Assembly (NCBI RefSeq): GCF_001458255.1
Contig: NZ_CYSB01000035.1
Location: 57,317-121,316 of the forward strand
DNA length: 64,000 nucleotides
Source of the DNA: Thalassovita autumnalis
Lineage (GTDB): Bacteria; Pseudomonadota; Alphaproteobacteria; Rhodobacterales; Rhodobacteraceae
Direction of reading: 5' to 3'
Shown here: positions 17,469-25,489 of the stretch, piece by piece
Layout: each line of letters begins with the position of its first letter
Numbering within the stretch: the first letter of the stretch is position 1
Notes under the pieces: generated by a model
Database searches by the model: none
What the model was told of the DNA's origin: nothing
The model's input: only the letters and a program-made list of their open reading frames with translations
Translations under genes and position numbers: made by a program

Positions 17469-18403
17469 AGCAGGGTCTCCAGCCGGTGCCATTGGTCTGG
17501 GGCGGGCAGGCCAAGGCGGATGAAATGACGCGAATAGGGGAAGATGCGGGTCCAGATCCGCGCCTCGGCAAAGCGGGTCTGCCACTGGGCGGCGTCCTTA
17601 ACCTCATAGAGGCGGAAGAGCGGCGTGCCACCGTGTAGCTTTGCACCCGCGCCGGTCATCAACTGGTCTAGCCGGGTGCTGTCGGCGGTCAGTCGGGTGC
17701 GGGTCTCTTCGGCCCATTTCTGATCGGTGAGCGCTTGTCGCCCGATGCGCAACGCAGGCCCGGCAACCGGCCAAGGGCCGAGCATCTGTTCCAAGCGCGC
17801 AATCAGGGCAGGGTCGCCTATGGCAAAGCCCAGACGCACACCGGCGAGGCCCCAGAATTTGCCAAAGCTTTTCAGGATCACGGTGCCGGGTTGGGTGGCG
17901 TGTTCGATCAGGGAGCGGTCCGGCGCGATGTCGCAGAAGCTTTCGTCGATGATGTGCAGGGCGGGGCCTATGGGTTCCTCATCATAGAACTGACCGGTGG
18001 GATTGTTCGGGTGCACGATCACGCGGGCTTGTGCCTGAGCGCCGGACAGCTGCCAGCCTGCGGCCTCAAAGGCGGCAGCGTGTTCGTTGTAGGTCGGGCG
18101 CGGGATGTCCACGCGGTCCTTGGCGGCCAGCGCAGGGATGCGGGCAATCAGGGCAGAAGCCCCTGGCGCGGCCAGCACGGCAGCGCCTTCTGGTACCTGC
18201 CAGAAGTCACGGGCGGCTGCGATCAGCGCCTGTTGCGCACCTTTGTCGGGCAGGGCGGTCCAGGCATCCATGTCGAAGGTGCCAACCGGATAGGGCACCG
18301 GATTGATGCCGGTGGACAGGTCCAGCCAATCGGCGCGGGTGCCACCGTATCGGGCTGCGGCGGCGTCAACGCCACCACCGTGGTCCCGGGCCTCCTGGAT
18401 CAT
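17465..18403 (-). CDS. cobC: Threonine-phosphate decarboxylase-like PLP enzyme (CobC)
   Basis: A 312-residue fold-type I PLP enzyme related to histidinol-phosphate aminotransferase; in this pathway it supplies the (R)-1-amino-2-propanol phosphate arm. Seen are the N-terminal HGG...RYGG and WLDLSTGINP motifs typical of CobC/CobD, HPNNPTG, the aspartate in HIIDESF and the PLP lysine in SFGKFWGLAGVRLG (Lys182). Slightly short for the family (usually 330-350). It overlaps the upstream DUF1636 gene and downstream cbiB by ATGA on each side. Confidence 0.9.
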   Translation of the reverse strand: MIQEARDHGGGVDAAAARYGGTRADWLDLSTGINPVPYPVGTFDMDAWTALPDKGAQQALIAAARDFWQVPEGAAVLAAPGASALIARIPALAAKDRVDIPRPTYNEHAAAFEAAGWQLSGAQAQARVIVHPNNPTGQFYDEEPIGPALHIIDESFCDIAPDRSLIEHATQPGTVILKSFGKFWGLAGVRLGFAIGDPALIARLEQMLGPWPVAGPALRIGRQALTDQKWAEETRTRLTADSTRLDQLMTGAGAKLHGGTPLFRLYEVKDAAQWQTRFAEARIWTRIFPYSRHFIRLGLPAPDQWHRLETLL

Positions 18404-18795
18404 TCTGCGGCCTCAGCTTCGACCTCAGGTTTCGGCAGCGGCGGGTGGCGGGTCACGAAATGCCCTTTGACCCCTTGCGGCCACTGACGAAACGGCACCT
18501 GCCCGCTGGCGCTTTCGGCATGTAGGGCGGCGTAGTCCACAATGGCTTCAGCCGCCTCAACACCCGGTTCGAACCGGCCCAGCGTATAGTTCAGCTTGTC
18601 ACGGCCTTGGATGGCGACGTTGCAGCCGTGGCTACAGCCCATCAGGCAAGACACCCGCCGTGTCTGCACATCCGCGCGATCAGCCGCCGCCGCCTCAACC
18701 AGTTCGGCCAAGACCTCACCATCTTTCTGCTCGCGGCCCGAGGCCTCCCAATCGTCTAGTTTGCAGGTGTCACAGATGGTGATCCAGGTTGTCAT
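18400..18795 (-). CDS. DUF1636 metal-binding protein, first gene of the cbiB operon
   Basis: A 131-residue protein with Cys8 and Cys11 (ICDTC) and a second cluster CLMGCSHGC (Cys50, Cys54, Cys58). DUF1636 proteins look like a thioredoxin-fold 2Fe-2S ferredoxin and are found almost only near cobalamin genes, so a redox or metal role in corrinoid synthesis is likely but unproved. The ATG at 18795 has AAGGAG 6 bases upstream; the longer frame starting at 18855 is poor. It overlaps cobC by ATGA and so heads a three-gene operon. Confidence 0.88.
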   Translation of the reverse strand: MTTWITICDTCKLDDWEASGREQKDGEVLAELVEAAAADRADVQTRRVSCLMGCSHGCNVAIQGRDKLNYTLGRFEPGVEAAEAIVDYAALHAESASGQVPFRQWPQGVKGHFVTRHPPLPKPEVEAEAAE

Positions 18796-18855
18796 GCGCG
18801 CGCTCCTTCTTTCTCGCAGAGAAAGCGGAAAACGCGCAGCGACACAAGTGGGCAA

Positions 18856-19839
18856 TCAGCCGAGGTGTTCACGACCATGTGGTTCCAGATAGTCCAGAAC
18901 CGGGTTGATCGGCACAATCCGGTGCGGATTGATGCTGTCATGGCTGTAGTGATAATGGCGCACGATGTGGTCCATGTTCACCGTCTCAGCCACGCCGGGC
19001 ACTTGATAAAGCTCACGCGTATAAGCCCAGAGGTTGGGGTAATCCACGATCCGCTTGCGGTTGCATTTGAAATGCAAGTGATAGACGGGATCGAAACGGA
19101 TCAGCGTGGTGAACAGGCGCCAGTCAGCCTCGGTCACATGATCGCCCATCAGGTAACGGTTTTGGCTCAACCGGTCTTCCAGCCAGTCGAGTGTATCAAA
19201 CAGCGGGTATACCGCCGCCTCATAGGCGGATTGCGTGGTGGCAAAACCGGATTTGTAGACGCCGTTGTTCAACGTGTCATAGATCCGCGCATTGACCTCT
19301 TCGATTGCGTCCCGCTCTGCTTCGGGCCAGTAGTCATCGGTGTTGCCGGTGATCCCGTTGAAGGCGGAATTGAACATGCGGATGATTTCTGAGCTTTCGT
19401 TGGAAACGATCGTCTCCCGCTCCTTGTCCCAGAGGATCGGCACAGTGACCCGGCCCGACATATCCGGCATCGCCTTCAGGTAAATGTCGCGGGCAAAAGG
19501 CAGGCCGTAGAGGGTATCCCCCGTCGCGCCCTCATAATCGGTGCCAAAATGCCAGCCCTCCGACAGCATATCGGGATGCACGGCGGATACGGTGATATGG
19601 TCGCTCAAGCCCTTGAGGGCGCGGAAAATCAGGGTGCGGTGAGCCCAGGGGCAGGCATAAGACACATAGAGGTGATAGCGACCGCTTTCGGCCTTGAAGC
19701 CCCCCTCGCCTGAGGGGCCGGCGCTGCCATCTGCGGTGATCCAATTGCGGAAGGTGGCTTCGGTCCGTTTGAAGGCGCCGCCGCTGTCTTTGGTGTCATA
19801 CCAGACATCATGCCATTTTCCGTCGACCAGCTTACCCAT
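18856..19839 (-). CDS. Glutathionyl-hydroquinone reductase (Xi-class GST)
   Basis: A 327-residue cytosolic protein of the YqjG/PcpF class that removes glutathione from glutathionyl-hydroquinones. The active-site motif CPWAHR with Cys63 follows LYVSYA, and the Xi-class marks VPILWDKERETIVSNESSEI (split by the substrate pocket) and VTEADWRLFTTLIRFDPVYHLHFKCN are clear. Length fits the family. It precedes the DUF1636 gene by 60 bp on the same strand, but DUF1636 has its own ribosome site, so a functional link to cobalamin is not implied. Confidence 0.93.
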   Translation of the reverse strand: MGKLVDGKWHDVWYDTKDSGGAFKRTEATFRNWITADGSAGPSGEGGFKAESGRYHLYVSYACPWAHRTLIFRALKGLSDHITVSAVHPDMLSEGWHFGTDYEGATGDTLYGLPFARDIYLKAMPDMSGRVTVPILWDKERETIVSNESSEIIRMFNSAFNGITGNTDDYWPEAERDAIEEVNARIYDTLNNGVYKSGFATTQSAYEAAVYPLFDTLDWLEDRLSQNRYLMGDHVTEADWRLFTTLIRFDPVYHLHFKCNRKRIVDYPNLWAYTRELYQVPGVAETVNMDHIVRHYHYSHDSINPHRIVPINPVLDYLEPHGREHLG

Positions 19840-19957
19840 TTCATGCTCCTATGCGTTTCTGTCCAGAAGGTAGGGCGCAGCGCTGGGCGCGCACAGGCCT
19901 ATGCGGGCGCAGGTTTTCTGCATTTCTGCACAGTGTTGCGATGGAAAGGGTATTCCA

Positions 19958-21115
19958 ATGATTTCACGGCGTGCATTTGGCCTTTCGGCATTGGCGGCAG
20001 CGCTCGTTGGACCCGAGCTTGGACGGGCCAAGGCGGGGCAGCGTGTGATCGTTGTCGGCGCAGGTGTGGCGGGGGGCACCGCCGGGTATCTGCTGCGCCG
20101 CGCAGGCGCGCAGGTCACGATCCTAGAGGCCGCGCCACATTGGGGCGGACGGATCAAGCGGTTGGAGGGCTTTGCCGATTTTCCCATCGATCTGGGGGCC
20201 GAATGGATCCATGCCGATCATTCCGTCCTGAGCGAGATCGTGGATAACCCCGCCGCCAATGTGGATGAGGAAACGATCACCTACCGGCCCAAGACCTATG
20301 ACACCTGGGATGGTGAAAGCCGCGGCAGCGCCAACTGGCTGCGACTGGCCTATGCGGAACGCAAGTTCAAGCGCACCACCTGGTATGGCTTCTTTGAACG
20401 TCACATGCTGCCATCGGTCAGTGCATCCCTGCGCCTCAATGAACCGGTGAGCCGGATTGAACATTCGGGCACCGGTGTGACAGTCACCACCGCGAAAGCT
20501 CGCTATAGCGGAGACCATGTGATTGTGGCCACGCCCCTGTCGGTGCTGCAGAAAGGGGGAATCAGTTTCGCCCCCGGCCTGCCCCGCCGGATCACGGCGG
20601 CGCTGGGTAACGCGGTGTTTGGCAGCGGGCTAAAGGCGTTCTTCAAATTCAAGGAACGCTTCTACGGCGATATCACTTTGCCGCATGGCGCGTCCGGCTT
20701 CACCGCTGATACCTGGTCCGAACGGATTTTCTACAACGCAGCCTTTGGCAAAGACAGCAGTGACCATGTGCTTGGCCTGTTCCAAAACAGCAATGTGCCC
20801 TTGGCCACCGCCCGGCAGTCAGATGCCCAGATCCAACGTGACCTGCTGGCAGAACTGGACCGGATCTATGACGGCGCCGCCAGCCAACTGGTTGAAAAGG
20901 TTCAGGTTCAGAACTGGGACCGCGTGCCCTACATCAATGGCACCTATGCCAACGATTATGACGAAGGCGATCAGGGCACGCTGGTCTATGCCTTCCGTCC
21001 GGTGGCGGGGCGTCTGTTCTTCGCCGGCGAAGCGCTGGGCGGTGAGGTGCGATCAACCGTACATGGCGCGGCCTTTTCGGCCTATGAGGCGGTGGACCAA
21101 CTGCTTCACGCCTAG
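19958..21115 (+). CDS. Tat-exported FAD amine oxidase
   Basis: A 385-residue flavin monooxidase-type protein. It starts MISRRAFGLSALAAALVG, a twin-arginine export signal (SRRAF), then the FAD-binding VVGAGVAGGTAGYLL (about 30-44), EAAPHWGGRI and the C-terminal RLFFAGEALGGEVRSTVHGA flavin motif. So it folds with FAD in the cytoplasm and is exported to the periplasm to oxidise an unknown amine. ATG at 19958 has GGAAAGGG upstream; the frame from 19901 would bury the Tat signal. Its TAG stop is formed at the left junction of a short repeat element (21115), so the original stop or tail may have been slightly altered. Confidence 0.88.
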   Translation: MISRRAFGLSALAAALVGPELGRAKAGQRVIVVGAGVAGGTAGYLLRRAGAQVTILEAAPHWGGRIKRLEGFADFPIDLGAEWIHADHSVLSEIVDNPAANVDEETITYRPKTYDTWDGESRGSANWLRLAYAERKFKRTTWYGFFERHMLPSVSASLRLNEPVSRIEHSGTGVTVTTAKARYSGDHVIVATPLSVLQKGGISFAPGLPRRITAALGNAVFGSGLKAFFKFKERFYGDITLPHGASGFTADTWSERIFYNAAFGKDSSDHVLGLFQNSNVPLATARQSDAQIQRDLLAELDRIYDGAASQLVEKVQVQNWDRVPYINGTYANDYDEGDQGTLVYAFRPVAGRLFFAGEALGGEVRSTVHGAAFSAYEAVDQLLHA

Positions 21116-21171
21116 GCTCAGGACCCGTTATTGATCTAGCACCGGTGCGGAACATTAATGGGTCCTGAGCC
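21115..21171. repeat. 57-bp deletion derivative of a MITE-like element
   Basis: Begins GGCTCAGGACCC and ends GGGTCCTGAGCC (perfect inverted repeat), enclosing 33 bp that include CACCGGTGCGGAACATTAAT. The right half matches the right end of the 260-bp element at 34846-35105 almost base for base (ACCGGTGCGGAA, TTAATGGGTCCTGAGCC). It therefore looks like the two ends of that element with the middle lost. TA dinucleotides flank both sides, a possible 2-bp target duplication. The hairpin could also terminate transcription after the amine oxidase gene. Confidence 0.75.
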
Positions 21172-21209
21172 TAAGGTCGGCTTTGTTGCCACACATGCCG
21201 CGAACCGCA

Positions 21210-21238
21210 TTGCGGCACTGCGGCACGCTGCCTATAGT
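21210..21238 (+). promoter_or_regulatory. Candidate promoter of the cbiX-cob operon
   Basis: TTGCGG, a 17-bp spacer, then TATAGT: a sigma-70-type match with optimal spacing. It would give a leader of about 135 bases before the ATG at 21380. In that leader TGCCCG (21328) can pair either with an upstream GGGGCA or with the downstream CGGGCA, so an alternative-hairpin attenuator is conceivable. No cobalamin aptamer is present here. Confidence 0.4.
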
Positions 21239-21379
21239 GCGCCTCAGACGAAGCCCCAAAGACGGGGCCGGAGAGGTGTGTTTGTGCGATCGACCCAAAC
21301 AGGGGATCAGGGGCAAGCGTCGTCAGGTGCCCGAACCCGGGCATTCTCTCTGCAAATGGGATTGAACTGGGGGAGAGGC

Positions 21380-21616
21380 ATGAAAACCTTCTATACATTT
21401 GTGGCCCTTGGCGGCGCTGTTTGGGCAGCACCGGCGGCGGCCCATATCGGCCACTTTGGTGAACTTGCCGGCCACGATCACTGGATCGCGCTGGGCGCCT
21501 TGGGCGCGGCAGGGGCGATTGCCCTGATCGCGGGCCTGAAGGGCAAGAAGAAAGACACCGAAGCCGCGCCCGAATCCGACGAAGAGCCTAGCGAAGAAGA
21601 GCTGCAGGAAGCTTAA
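21380..21616 (+). CDS. DUF6732-type small membrane protein
   Basis: A 78-residue protein with an N-terminal signal (MKTFYTFVALGGAVWAAPAAA), a His pair region AHIGHFGELAGHDHWIALG and one further hydrophobic segment (LGAAGAIALIAGL), then a Lys stretch and an acidic tail (EAAPESDEEPSEEELQEA). It resembles DUF6732 proteins of Rhodobacteraceae; the family name is from memory. Its place as first gene of the cbiX-cob operon, 3 bp before cbiX, and the histidines near the outer face suggest cobalt handling. GGGGGAGAGG precedes the ATG. Confidence 0.75.
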   Translation: MKTFYTFVALGGAVWAAPAAAHIGHFGELAGHDHWIALGALGAAGAIALIAGLKGKKKDTEAAPESDEEPSEEELQEA

Positions 21617-21619
21617 GCC

Positions 21620-22864
21620 ATGAGCAAAATTGGAGTGATGATCTGCGGTCACGGCTCGCGTAGCCAGGCCGCAGTTGACGAATTTTCTGTCCTTGCCGAA
21701 AAACTGCCCCCCCTGTTGCCGCAGGACTGGATGGTGGAATATGGCTATCTGGAATTTGCCAATCCGGTGATCCGCGACGGGCTGGACCGCCTGCGCGAAG
21801 CGGGCTGCGAAAAGATCCTGGCGGTGCCGGGGATGCTGTTTGCGGCGATGCATTCCAAAAATGACATCCCGACGGTGCTGAACACCTATGCCACCAAACA
21901 CGGCATTGAGGTTTCTTATGGCCGCGAACTGGGGGTCGATCCCAAGATGGTCGCCGCCGCAGGGGCGCGTATTCAGGACGCGGTGGATCAGGCCAACGCC
22001 GAACTGGGCGACGTGGACCTGCATGACACCTGTCTGGTGGTCATCGGTCGCGGCGCCTCGGACCCGGACGCCAATGCCAATGTGTCCAAAATCGCCCGCC
22101 TGTTGCAGGAGGGCATGGGCTTTGGCTGGCTCGAGGTCGGCTATTCCGGTGTGACCTTCCCATTGGTGGAACCCTGCCTGCGCCATGTGACCAAGCTGGG
22201 CTACAAACGTGTCATCGTTTTTCCCTACTTCCTGTTCACCGGCATCCTGATCGACCGGATTTATGGCTTCACCGATAAGGTGGCCGCGGATCACCCTGAG
22301 ATCGATTTTGTCAAAGCCGGCTACTTGAACGATCACGAAAAGGTGCTGGCCACCTTTGCCGAGCGCATCACTGAACAGGTGGGCGCGGTGCCGCCGCCGA
22401 ACTGCGGCACCTGCCTGTTCCGCACTCAGGAACTTGCGCTGGAAGAGGGCAAGATTGTCATTTCCGCCGAAGACCGCGCCAAGGCCGCTGAAGGCACCGC
22501 GCATCCGGCGCTGGCTTCGGTGCCGCCGCCCACCTGCGTGATGTGCAAGTACCGTGTGCAGGTGCTGGGCTTTGAGGATGAGGTCGGCTCGGTCCAGGAA
22601 AGCCACCACCACCATGTCGAAGGTCAGGGCGCCTCAGCCCCGGGATCAAACGTGGCGGATTGTAAACTCTGTGATCTGTTCTGCACTGGGGAGTGCCGTC
22701 TGGATATGGGGCATCATCACCACCACGATCATGATCACGGGCATGATCACCATCACGATCATGGCCATCACCATCATCACCACCACGATCATGATCACGT
22801 GCATGCCGAATACCCGCATGCCAAACACCCGCTGGGGCCGGAAAGTGCACGCCGCAAGGGCTGA
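21620..22864 (+). CDS. cbiX: Sirohydrochlorin cobaltochelatase, long form with Cys/His tail
   Basis: CbiX inserts Co2+ into sirohydrochlorin, the first committed step of the cobalt-early corrin route. The 414-residue protein has the catalytic His in MICGHGSR (His11) and a second active-site region GMLFAAMHSKND (His78); a second chelatase-like repeat (IGRGASDPDAN, 142-152) follows. The C-terminal 150 residues carry NCGTC (261-265), CVMC (306-309), CKLCDLFCTGEC (348-359) and a His/Asp tract (364-394) ending HVHAEYPHAKH. In long-form CbiX a C-terminal Cys motif holds an Fe-S cluster and the His tract binds cobalt; this one has more Cys pairs than usual as I remember the family. Confidence 0.93.
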   Translation: MSKIGVMICGHGSRSQAAVDEFSVLAEKLPPLLPQDWMVEYGYLEFANPVIRDGLDRLREAGCEKILAVPGMLFAAMHSKNDIPTVLNTYATKHGIEVSYGRELGVDPKMVAAAGARIQDAVDQANAELGDVDLHDTCLVVIGRGASDPDANANVSKIARLLQEGMGFGWLEVGYSGVTFPLVEPCLRHVTKLGYKRVIVFPYFLFTGILIDRIYGFTDKVAADHPEIDFVKAGYLNDHEKVLATFAERITEQVGAVPPPNCGTCLFRTQELALEEGKIVISAEDRAKAAEGTAHPALASVPPPTCVMCKYRVQVLGFEDEVGSVQESHHHHVEGQGASAPGSNVADCKLCDLFCTGECRLDMGHHHHHDHDHGHDHHHDHGHHHHHHHDHDHVHAEYPHAKHPLGPESARRKG

Positions 22865-22893
22865 GCGCCCTTTCAATGATCCTGAAAATACTC
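22865..22893 (-). repeat. Dispersed intergenic motif, copy A
   Basis: On the minus strand: GAGTATTTTCA then GGATCATTGAAAGGGCGC. The same core occurs at 55832 and 61021 (plus strand). It overlaps the last base of the cbiX stop region and lies in the cbiX-cobH gap. Confidence 0.6.
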
Positions 22894-22939
22894 CCGCCAG
22901 AGGCATCCTTCGGCGGCCACATCCGCAAAGGGGGGGCTG

Positions 22940-23584
22940 ATGCGACCCTATGAAAAGAACCCCTCGGCGATCTACGCCGAAAGCTTCGCCACCGTCCGGC
23001 GCGAGGCGCGTCTGGACCAGTTTGATGCGGGCATGGAACGTATGGCGATCCGGCTGATCCACGCCTGCGGCATGGTTGAGGTCGCGGATCGTCTGGCGTT
23101 TTCAGAAAACGCCTATGCGGCAGGTCACGCGGCGTTGCAGGCGGGCAAACCGATCCTGTGTGACTGTGAAATGGTCGGCGCGGGCATCATCCGGCGTTAT
23201 CTGCCGGCCGAAAATGAGGTGATTGTCACCCTAAACGATGCCCGGACGCCTGGCATTGCAGCGGGGATCGGCAACACCCGCTCAGCCGCCGCGGTGGAGC
23301 TTTGGGCCGATCATCTGGAGGGCGCAGTTGTCGCTGTCGGCAACGCACCTACCGCGCTGTTCCACCTGTTGGAACTGATCGACCAAGGCGCTCCAAAACC
23401 GGCGGTGATCCTGGGCTTCCCCGTGGGTTTTGTTGGTGCGGCAGAAAGCAAGGCCGAACTGGCCGCCAACCCGCGTGGCTGTGATTTTGTCGCGCTGCGG
23501 GGCCGTCGCGGTGGATCGGCCATTGCCTCAGCCGCAGTGAACGCTTTGGCAGCTGGGCTGCCTGAGGAGAAAGCAAATGACTGA
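22940..23584 (+). CDS. cobH: Precorrin-8X methylmutase
   Basis: CobH (CbiC family) moves the C11 methyl of precorrin-8x to C12, giving hydrogenobyrinic acid. The 214-residue length fits, and conserved blocks are seen: YEKNPSAIYAESFATVR, RLIHACGMVEV with the catalytic His42, ILCDCEMVGAGI, the TRSAAAVELW region and GFPVGFVGAAESK. Starts 75 bp after cbiX and overlaps cobL by 8 bp. Confidence 0.95.
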   Translation: MRPYEKNPSAIYAESFATVRREARLDQFDAGMERMAIRLIHACGMVEVADRLAFSENAYAAGHAALQAGKPILCDCEMVGAGIIRRYLPAENEVIVTLNDARTPGIAAGIGNTRSAAAVELWADHLEGAVVAVGNAPTALFHLLELIDQGAPKPAVILGFPVGFVGAAESKAELAANPRGCDFVALRGRRGGSAIASAAVNALAAGLPEEKAND

Positions 23585-24791
23585 AACTCATCAAGATCCC
23601 TGGCTTCACATCGTTGGCATTGGTGAGGACGGTATGGACGGGCTGCTGCCCGCTACCCGCGCGGTTGTCGAAGCGGCAGAGGTGATTGTGGGCGGGGAAC
23701 GCCATCATGAACTGTCAGCGGCCGTCACGGCCGAGCGGCTGGCCTGGCCCTCACCCTTTGATGCGCTGATTGGCATGTTGCAGGAGCTGAAAGGCAAACG
23801 TGTGGTGGTTCTGGCCACCGGCGACCCCCTGTGGTTTTCGGTTGGGGCGCGGATCGGGCGTGAGATTGATCCAAGCGAGTTGGTTTATCACCCGCAGGTT
23901 GGGGCCTTCCAGTTGGCGGCGGCGCGGATGGGCTGGTCGATGGCGGATTTGGAAACGCTGACGGTGCATGGCCGCCCGGTGGAGCAGATGATCGCCTTTA
24001 TTCAGCCGGATGCGCGCTTGCTGATCCTGACCACAGGGTCCGAGACGCCCGGCAAGATTGCCGCCTTCCTGACCGCCCGTGGCTTTGGCAAATCCAAGAT
24101 GACGGTGCTGGCCAATATGGGGGGCGAGGATGAGCAGCGGTTTGACGGTGTCGCCGAGGGCTGGGAGCACGAGGTGCCGCCGTTCAACACGCTGGCAGTC
24201 GACTGCATTGCCGCCCCTGACGCGGCGCTTTTGCCGCGGGTGCCGGGGCTGGCGGATGATCTGTTGCAGAACGACGGCACCATGACCAAACAGGAGGTTC
24301 GTGCGGCAACACTGGCCAAGCTGATGCCGATGCGCGGCGCGCTGCTGTGGGACATTGGTACTGGCTGTGGTTCAGTTGCGGTGGAATGGATGCGCTCGGC
24401 CTCTTATGCGCAGGCCATCGGGATTGAGCCGCGTGCCGATCGCCGGTCGATGGCGGCGGCAAACGCGCTGGCGCTGGGGGTGCCGAAGCTGCAGCTGGTG
24501 GACGGCACCGTGCCCGCCGCCCTGCAGGATCTGCCCGCCCCCGATGCGGTGTTCATTGGCGGTGGCCTCAGCCGGGAGACGTTCGAGTTTGCCTGGGAAG
24601 CCCTGCGTCCCTTGGGCCGGATGGTGGCCAATGCGGTGACCATCGAAAGTGAGGCGACGCTGATCGCGCTGCAGAAGGATTACGGCGGTGAGCTGGTCAA
24701 GATTTCGGTCGAACGGGCCGAGGCGATTGGCCCCTTGAGCGGCTGGAAACCGCTGCGCACCGTGACCCAGTGGAGCCTGATCAAACGATGA
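23577..24791 (+). CDS. cobL: Precorrin-6Y C5,15-methyltransferase (decarboxylating)
   Basis: A 404-residue fusion of CbiE and CbiT modules. The N-terminal half (about 8-205) is a tetrapyrrole methylase with IVGIGEDGMDGL and ATGDPLWFSVGA; the C-terminal half (about 240-404) is a Rossmann methyltransferase with LLWDIGTGCGSVAVEWMR, which also decarboxylates the C12 acetate. The two parts methylate C5 and C15. It overlaps cobH and shares an ATGA with cobI, so the genes are translationally coupled. Confidence 0.95.
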   Translation: MTETHQDPWLHIVGIGEDGMDGLLPATRAVVEAAEVIVGGERHHELSAAVTAERLAWPSPFDALIGMLQELKGKRVVVLATGDPLWFSVGARIGREIDPSELVYHPQVGAFQLAAARMGWSMADLETLTVHGRPVEQMIAFIQPDARLLILTTGSETPGKIAAFLTARGFGKSKMTVLANMGGEDEQRFDGVAEGWEHEVPPFNTLAVDCIAAPDAALLPRVPGLADDLLQNDGTMTKQEVRAATLAKLMPMRGALLWDIGTGCGSVAVEWMRSASYAQAIGIEPRADRRSMAAANALALGVPKLQLVDGTVPAALQDLPAPDAVFIGGGLSRETFEFAWEALRPLGRMVANAVTIESEATLIALQKDYGGELVKISVERAEAIGPLSGWKPLRTVTQWSLIKR

Positions 24792-25489
24792 CCGGTAAAC
24801 TCTATGGTGTGGGGCTGGGGCCGGGTGATCCCGACCTGATGACCCTGCGGGCCCATCGGCTGATTGCCGGGGCCTCGGTGGTGGCCTATCCGGCCTTGGC
24901 AGGTGGTGACAGCTTTGCCCGCGCCATCGCGGCGGATGTGATCCCCGCGACTGCGCGTGAGATCGTGATGGACGTGCCGATGACGGTGGACCGCGCCCCG
25001 GCGCAGGCCGCCTATGACAAGGGCGCGGCGGAAATCGCAGCGGTACTGGAGGCGGGGGAGGATGTGATCTGCCTCTGTGAAGGGGATCCGTTTTTCTACG
25101 GCTCCTTCATGTATCTCTTTGCCCGCCTGTCCGAACGGTTTGAGGTTGAGGTTGTGCCCGGTGTGACCTCGATCACCACCTGCGCGGCGCGGGCCGGTGT
25201 GCCTTTGGCAGCGCGCAATGAGCGGCTGACAGTTCTACCCGGCCCCTTGCCTGAGGCCGAGTTGCGCAGCCGGATCGAAGGCGCCGAAAGCGTGGCGATC
25301 ATGAAGGTCGGCCGCCATTTGGCCAAGATCCGCAGCGTGATCGAGGCCTTGGGCCTGACCGACAAGGCAATGTATATTGAGCGCGCCAGCCTGCCCGAAG
25401 AGGTGGTTTGCCCGCTTAAGGAGGCGCCGGAGAAGGCGCCCTATTTCTCAATGATTCTACTGGTGAAGGGGGGTGACCCATGGCTGTAA
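24788..25489 (+). CDS. cobI: Precorrin-2 C20-methyltransferase
   Basis: A 233-residue SAM-dependent methylase (CobI/CbiL) adding the C20 methyl. It has the family start GKLYGVGLGPGDPDLMTLRA, CLCEGDPFFYGSFMYLF and VVPGVTSITTCAARAGVPLA. The ATG at 24788 overlaps the TGA of cobL; a GTG 18 bases earlier is in frame but would lengthen the overlap for no reason. In organisms inserting cobalt early the same enzyme uses cobalt-precorrin-2, so the natural substrate depends on whether CbiX acts first. Confidence 0.94.
   Translation: MTGKLYGVGLGPGDPDLMTLRAHRLIAGASVVAYPALAGGDSFARAIAADVIPATAREIVMDVPMTVDRAPAQAAYDKGAAEIAAVLEAGEDVICLCEGDPFFYGSFMYLFARLSERFEVEVVPGVTSITTCAARAGVPLAARNERLTVLPGPLPEAELRSRIEGAESVAIMKVGRHLAKIRSVIEALGLTDKAMYIERASLPEEVVCPLKEAPEKAPYFSMILLVKGGDPWL

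Noticed and set aside
21172..21379. Second cobalamin riboswitch before the cbiX operon
   Set aside because: No B12 box (GCCAGGAGACCTGCC-like) and no GCCACTG element could be found on either strand.
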